A DNA stretch of 64,000 bases from Embleya sp040605455. Lineage in GTDB: Bacteria; Actinomycetota; Actinomycetes; Streptomycetales; Streptomycetaceae. Below the pieces are notes generated by a model. That model saw only the letters and a program-made list of their open reading frames with translations. It searched no databases and had not been told where the DNA came from. The DNA lies in the NCBI RefSeq assembly GCF_040605455.1, contig NZ_JBEXCV010000001.1:1-64000 (forward strand). The letters run 5' to 3'. Both the position numbers and the translations under genes were made by a program. How positions within the stretch are numbered: position 1 is the stretch's first letter; each line of letters opens with the position of its first letter. Below, piece after piece: positions 60,231-64,000 of the stretch.

Positions 60231-61331
60231 ATGACCGAGAACAGCGCCTCGAACCCGTCCGCCGCCGCCGAGACTTCGCGCATGTCCTCGGCTCGCCCGG
60301 TCGCCGTCTACGGGGCCTACGGGCACACGGCGCGCTTCGTGGTTGCGGAGTTGCACCGCAGAGGCCGGCCCGTGGTGCTCGTCGGCCGGGATCGGGCGAA
60401 GCTCGACGACATCGGCGCCGACTACCCGGACGCACCGCGGTGGGTCGCCGCCGCCGACGATGCCGAGGCGCTGGATCGCGCGTTCACCGGCGCCGCGGCG
60501 GTCGTGAACTGCGCGGGCCCGTTCTCGGAGACCACGCTCGCGGTGGCCGATGCGGCCATTCGCGCGGGTGCGCACTACCTGGACGTGGCCGCCGAACAGG
60601 CTGCCACGGCAGCCTTGTTCGACACCCGGTCCGAGCAGGCTGCGGAGCAGGGGCTCGTCCTCGCGCCGTCGATGGCCTTCTACGGCGGACTGGGCGATCT
60701 GCTGGCCACCGTCGCCATGGGCGATTGGCCGAACGCGGACGAGATCACCATCGCCTTCGGGCTGGACAGTTGGCTGCCGACCGCGGGCACCCGGCTCACC
60801 GGTGAGACCAACGCGGGACATCACCTCGTGTTCACCAAGGGTCGGTTGAGCCCGTTCTCCTACTCGACCGAGGTCTCCGACTGGGAGTTCCCGGCGCCGT
60901 TCGGGAAGCAGCAGATCAACGAGTTCGCCACCGCCGACCAGGTGACCATCCCGCGTCACCTGGACACTCCGGAGGTCCGCGCGGTGATGAACCTCGCGCC
61001 ACTGACGGACATCCGCGACCCGGCCACCCCGGCGCCCTCGGCCGCCGACGAGCGGGGCCGATCGGCGCAGACCTATCTCGTCGAGGCGGTCGTCCGCCGC
61101 GGCGATCGGGAGCGGCGTGCGGTGGTCGCCGGGCGCGACATCTACGCGGTGACCGCACCGATCGTGGTGGAGGCCGTCGAACGTGTCCTCGCCGAAGAGC
61201 ACACCGCGACCGGCGCGGTCGCGGCCGGCCAGGCGTTCGACGCGGAGAGCTTCCTGCGCGCGCTCACCCCGGAGCACCTGACCCGATTCGAGACCTTCAC
61301 CGAACTCCCGGCGGAGATCCCGGCGGACTGA
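60231..61331 (+). CDS. Saccharopine dehydrogenase-like NAD(P)-binding protein
   Basis: A 366-residue protein with an N-terminal Rossmann fold (VAVYGAYGHTARFVVAEL, then VVLVGRDRAKL) and the family segment VVNCAGPFSETTLAVADAAI, followed by HYLDVAAEQ. Such proteins are annotated as saccharopine dehydrogenase or trans-acting enoyl reductase, and most have unknown substrates. ATG at 60231 has a purine-rich gagagagaaaca upstream. It stands alone between divergent and convergent neighbours, with no link to the cluster seen. Confidence 0.85.
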   Translation: MTENSASNPSAAAETSRMSSARPVAVYGAYGHTARFVVAELHRRGRPVVLVGRDRAKLDDIGADYPDAPRWVAAADDAEALDRAFTGAAAVVNCAGPFSETTLAVADAAIRAGAHYLDVAAEQAATAALFDTRSEQAAEQGLVLAPSMAFYGGLGDLLATVAMGDWPNADEITIAFGLDSWLPTAGTRLTGETNAGHHLVFTKGRLSPFSYSTEVSDWEFPAPFGKQQINEFATADQVTIPRHLDTPEVRAVMNLAPLTDIRDPATPAPSAADERGRSAQTYLVEAVVRRGDRERRAVVAGRDIYAVTAPIVVEAVERVLAEEHTATGAVAAGQAFDAESFLRALTPEHLTRFETFTELPAEIPAD

Positions 61332-61358
61332 CCGGGACGCGAACTGCGCGCGGTCGAG

Positions 61359-61395
61359 CCGGGCCGCGGACCGACCCGGCCCGCCCGCGGCCCGG
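61359..61395. terminator. Hairpin between convergent genes
   Basis: CCGGGCCGCGG (61359-61369) pairs perfectly with CCGCGGCCCGG (61385-61395) around a 15-base loop, 28 bp after the saccharopine-dehydrogenase-like stop. A second GC-rich inverted repeat lies near 61427-61455. Probably terminates transcription before the minus-strand TetR gene. Confidence 0.65.
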
Positions 61396-61565
61396 TCACC
61401 CGCCCGGCGGGGCCGAAAACAAGGCAGGACCGGGACCGAACGGGGGTCGGCCCCGGTCCGGCCGGACAACAACGCAGCGCCCCGACGCGGCAACCGCCAC
61501 CGCCGCGTCCCGCCGAACGCGCGGCGACCTCACGTCCGAGTACGAACTCCCGCCGCATCCGGCCC

Positions 61566-62222
61566 CTACCCGGGCACCGCACCATCGCCCGCGAGGTGGT
61601 CGCGCATGTAGTCGCGCAGGTAGGCGTTGACGACTCGCTTGGCCTGGGTCAGCAACGCGGGGTCGCCGTCGGGTGCGGCGCGAAAGGCAAGTTGGAGCAC
61701 CGCGTCGGCCGCGTGGACGCCCGCGCGGGCGGCGACCGCCACGTCGGGGGTGTCCGGCAAGGCGTGCTGGGCGATCAGGATCCGGCGGATACCGTCGGCG
61801 ACGAGGTCGTTGTTGGTGTCGTCGACGCGCAGCAGCTCCGGGGTGAGCCGGCGGCCGGCGCGGATGGCGAGGTAGCCGGGGTTGTCGCGGTAGAGCTGGA
61901 CGTAGTTGTCGAAGAGGGTGTCGATCAGCTCCGGCCAAGGGGCTCGGCCGGCGCGGTTGATGAGGTCGTCCATCGCCGCTGCGAAGGCGTCCATGTGGTG
62001 GCGGGCGACGGCCGCGAGGACAGCGGGTTTGTCCTCGAAGAACTGGTAGAGCGTACCGCTGGGGACCCCGGCCGCGGCGGCCAGGCGGCGCATGGTCAGG
62101 CCCTCCACACCGTCCTTGGCGAGGATGTCGGTGGCGGCGCTGAAGATCGCCTCCACCCGGGCGCGGCTGCGCGCCTGCTGCGGTCTCTTGCGCAGCCCGG
62201 CGGGTGTGTTGCTCTGCGTCAT
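61566..62222 (-). CDS. TetR-family transcriptional regulator
   Basis: A 218-residue TetR repressor. The N-terminal helix-turn-helix reads ILAKDGVEGLTMRRLAAAAG, VPSGTLYQFFEDKPAVLAAV, as in the family; the C-terminal ligand domain follows. ATG at 62222 overlaps the P450 stop (ATGA), so it is co-translated with the P450 and the aldolase and probably controls that operon. Confidence 0.93.
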   Translation of the reverse strand: MTQSNTPAGLRKRPQQARSRARVEAIFSAATDILAKDGVEGLTMRRLAAAAGVPSGTLYQFFEDKPAVLAAVARHHMDAFAAAMDDLINRAGRAPWPELIDTLFDNYVQLYRDNPGYLAIRAGRRLTPELLRVDDTNNDLVADGIRRILIAQHALPDTPDVAVAARAGVHAADAVLQLAFRAAPDGDPALLTQAKRVVNAYLRDYMRDHLAGDGAVPG

Positions 62223-63535
62223 AGTTCTGGCCTCCGACGCGATTCTACGAGCCGCCGTCCGGCCTGCGTAAACGATCCGGTCGTCAGCCGGAGCGGCAGT
62301 TCGGCGTAGCTGCGCAGGGTGAGCCAGTCGCCGCGGGTGGCTTCGCCGCCGGCGCGCAGTCCCGGCAGCAACTCGGAGCAGACGCGCAGGGCGACGGATG
62401 CCTCCCGGCGGGCCAGCGGGGCGCCGAGGCAGTAGTGGGCGCCTCTCCCGAAGCTCAGTGACCGCCCCGTGACCCGAGAGGGAAGGAAGCGGTCCGGTTG
62501 CGGGAAGCGGCCAGGGTCGCGGTTCCCCGCTCCGAGGAGGAGCATGGCGTTCGTGCCCGCAGCAAGCCGGACACCCGCAAGTTCCGTATCGCATACGGCC
62601 CACCGTCCGGTGACCTGGATCGGCGAGTCGTGCCGCAGGACCTCTTCGACGAAGGTCTCGGCCTGTGCCGCGGTCCGCACGGCGGCCATGCCTTCCCCGC
62701 CGGTCAGCACCCGGGCGAGGGCGTTGCCGAGCAGACCTGCGGTGGTCTCGAAGCCCGCGACGAACAACAGCGCCAGATTGGTGAGCAGTTCGCGCTCGCT
62801 GAGCCGCTGCTCGTCGGTGTCGCGGACGTTCAGCAGCATGCTGGTGAGGTCGTCTCCCGGGCTGCGCCGCCGGTCGGCGACCAGCTCGGCGAAGTAGTCG
62901 AGCAGCCGCTCGGCGGCCTGGTCCGCGGCCATGAGCTGGTTCGGCGTCAGCAGCGGGTCCATGACCTTGCCGAGGGCCGAGACCTGCGGCCGGAACCACT
63001 CGCGGTCCTGTTCGGGCACGCCGATCAGGTCGGCGATGACATGGATCGGCAGGGGGTACGCGAGGTGGGCCATGGCGTCGGCGTCGCCGCCGTCGCCCAA
63101 TGCTTCGGCGAGCCGCGCGACCAGCCGGCGGGCGGTGCGCTCGATGGACGCCTCCAGCGCGGTCAGGCGCCGCGGGGTGAAGGCATGTGCGACCAGGCGG
63201 CGGACCCGCTCGTGGTCGGGCGAGCGGCCCATGAGCATCGAGTCGGCGAACAGCGCGATGGACGGCAGATGAGCGATCTCGGGCCGGTGGAGCGCGTTGT
63301 AAGCGGCGTCGTGGACCTCCAGGTCCGGATGGCGCAGCGCCTGTTCGAGTTCGGCGTATCCGGTGACGAGTACGAGGTCGTCCGTGACGGGCAGGACCGG
63401 GGCGTGCGCGCGCAGTACGCGGTAGAAGGGGTAGGGATCGGCTCGCCCTTCGGGGGTGAACAGGGCGGCCAGCGCGTCCGCGGGGGACATCGCGGGTTCG
63501 GGCGTCAAAAGGGTGGTCGGCATGGCCGCGGCCAT
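62219..63535 (-). CDS. Cytochrome P450
   Basis: A P450 of about 438 residues with canonical motifs: I-helix LLFVAGFETTAGLL, ExxR in VEEVLRHDSP, heme loop FGRGAHYCLGAPLA. ATG at 63535 has GGAG 6 nt upstream and is preferred; a GTG at 63574 that overlaps the aldolase stop (GTGA) is the alternative. It lies in an operon with a PLP aldolase/deaminase and TetR, probably a separate catabolic or tailoring unit. Confidence 0.92.
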   Translation of the reverse strand: MAAAMPTTLLTPEPAMSPADALAALFTPEGRADPYPFYRVLRAHAPVLPVTDDLVLVTGYAELEQALRHPDLEVHDAAYNALHRPEIAHLPSIALFADSMLMGRSPDHERVRRLVAHAFTPRRLTALEASIERTARRLVARLAEALGDGGDADAMAHLAYPLPIHVIADLIGVPEQDREWFRPQVSALGKVMDPLLTPNQLMAADQAAERLLDYFAELVADRRRSPGDDLTSMLLNVRDTDEQRLSERELLTNLALLFVAGFETTAGLLGNALARVLTGGEGMAAVRTAAQAETFVEEVLRHDSPIQVTGRWAVCDTELAGVRLAAGTNAMLLLGAGNRDPGRFPQPDRFLPSRVTGRSLSFGRGAHYCLGAPLARREASVALRVCSELLPGLRAGGEATRGDWLTLRSYAELPLRLTTGSFTQAGRRLVESRRRPEL

Positions 63536-63570
63536 CGAAGTCTCCACATCGGCATCGGTCGGGGTGGGGC

Positions 63571-64000
63571 TCACTGCAGGACCAGCCCGTCGCCGCGGTA
63601 GGTGGGCCAGCGGTCCATGCCGGCGTCGCCGGTCACGACCACGAACTCGTTGATGTGCTCGCACAGTTCGCCGGCCTTGGCGTGGCGGAAGAGCACCAGG
63701 TCACCAATGGCGAGGGTGTGCGCGTCGGGGCCCTGCAGGGGGGTCTGTGCCTCGCCTGCGTATTCGTTGGCGACGAAGTGCAGGCGGGTGGGCTGGGCGA
63801 TGGTGGGAAGCCGGTCGCGGCCGGGGACGCCGGAGGCGACCCAGCCCGCTCCCGCGACGGTGACGATGTCGGGGGCCGGGCGGCGCACCACCGGGCAGGC
63901 GTAGAACGCCGCCGGGCGCAGCGGCAGGTCGCGGTAGCGGCTGAACAAACCTGGGGCGTAGATCCCCGAGCCCGCGGCGATCTCGGTGATCTGCGGGTCG
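63571..64000 (-). CDS. PLP-dependent amino acid deaminase/aldolase, C-terminal part (runs off right edge)
   Basis: The last 142 codons of a D-threonine-aldolase/D-serine-dehydratase-like protein (alanine-racemase fold). Landmarks are EIAAGSGIYAPGLFSRYRDL, then GAGWVASGVPGRDRLPT and FRHAKAGELCEHINEF, whose His and Cys are the metal ligands of this family, and WPTYRGDG near the end. The start and the PLP lysine lie beyond the window. First known gene of the operon with the P450 and TetR. Confidence 0.85.
   Translation of the reverse strand, partial: DPQITEIAAGSGIYAPGLFSRYRDLPLRPAAFYACPVVRRPAPDIVTVAGAGWVASGVPGRDRLPTIAQPTRLHFVANEYAGEAQTPLQGPDAHTLAIGDLVLFRHAKAGELCEHINEFVVVTGDAGMDRWPTYRGDGLVLQ

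Noticed and set aside
1..64000. tRNA genes, CRISPR arrays, insertion sequences, integrase or attachment sites
   Set aside because: Looked for by eye on both strands; no cloverleaf-like sequence, regular spacer array, transposase motif or terminal inverted repeat was recognised.

Overview
The window is high-GC actinomycete DNA, Streptomyces-like: G/C at third codon positions, many GTG starts, dense GTGA/ATGA stop-start overlaps, and family types typical of Streptomyces. Positions 1 to about 57,100 are one large secondary-metabolite cluster built around an unusually fragmented non-ribosomal peptide synthetase (NRPS). The cluster runs off the left edge. Positions 58,000-64,000 look like flanking genes.

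Layout. 1-4,415 (minus): start of an NRPS condensation (C) gene, an FAD monooxygenase, a free carrier protein, a free adenylation (A) domain, a PaiB-like protein that in this context is probably a piperazate synthase, and an MbtH protein. 4,904-11,064 (plus): ThDP-dependent E1 alpha and beta, a one-domain lipoyl protein, an ACP, a KAS III, an MDR-type reductase and a flavin monooxygenase, probably making and loading an unusual acyl unit. 11,222-15,219: a beta-lactamase/PBP-like protein lacking its active-site Ser and Lys, a DrrAB-type exporter and a type II thioesterase. 15,216-22,402 (minus): argininosuccinate-lyase-like, ATP-grasp and cysteine-synthase-like genes (the gene set I associate with 2,3-diaminobutyrate), then a P450 and its A-PCP partner. 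22,563-26,644 (plus): SDR, methyltransferase, aminotransferase and a tryptophan-dioxygenase-like heme protein, probably a tryptophan-tailoring set, facing another P450. 27,957-30,857: a secreted hydrolase and a winged-helix protein. 31,113-56,548: most of the NRPS (A-PCP-C*, C-PCP-C, half-C-A-PCP, C, C*-A*-PCP, C*-A(Ser)-PCP, C*), with a PduX-like threonine kinase, a small unknown protein, a free thioester reductase, a methyltransferase, a P450, a thioesterase with a Cys nucleophile, a second MbtH and a threonine aldolase. An OmpR-type winged-helix regulator closes the cluster.

How it works together (inference). The product should be a peptide containing piperazic acid, serine and probably 2,3-diaminobutyrate, with a hydroxylated aliphatic residue from the A-PCP/P450 pair, a modified aromatic unit, and perhaps an acyl cap made by the E1/lipoyl/ACP/KAS III cassette. 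Four C domains have lost the catalytic second His of HHxxxDG, one A domain is a ghost, one A domain has shrunk to a stub and one C domain is only its second lobe, so much loading must occur in trans. No integrated thioesterase is present; the free reductase is the most obvious candidate for chain release. The final product cannot be named from the sequence.

Right flank: secreted M1 aminopeptidase, saccharopine-dehydrogenase-like protein, and a coupled operon of a PLP aldolase/deaminase (cut by the window end), a P450 and a TetR regulator. No tRNA, rRNA, CRISPR array, transposase or integrase was found.
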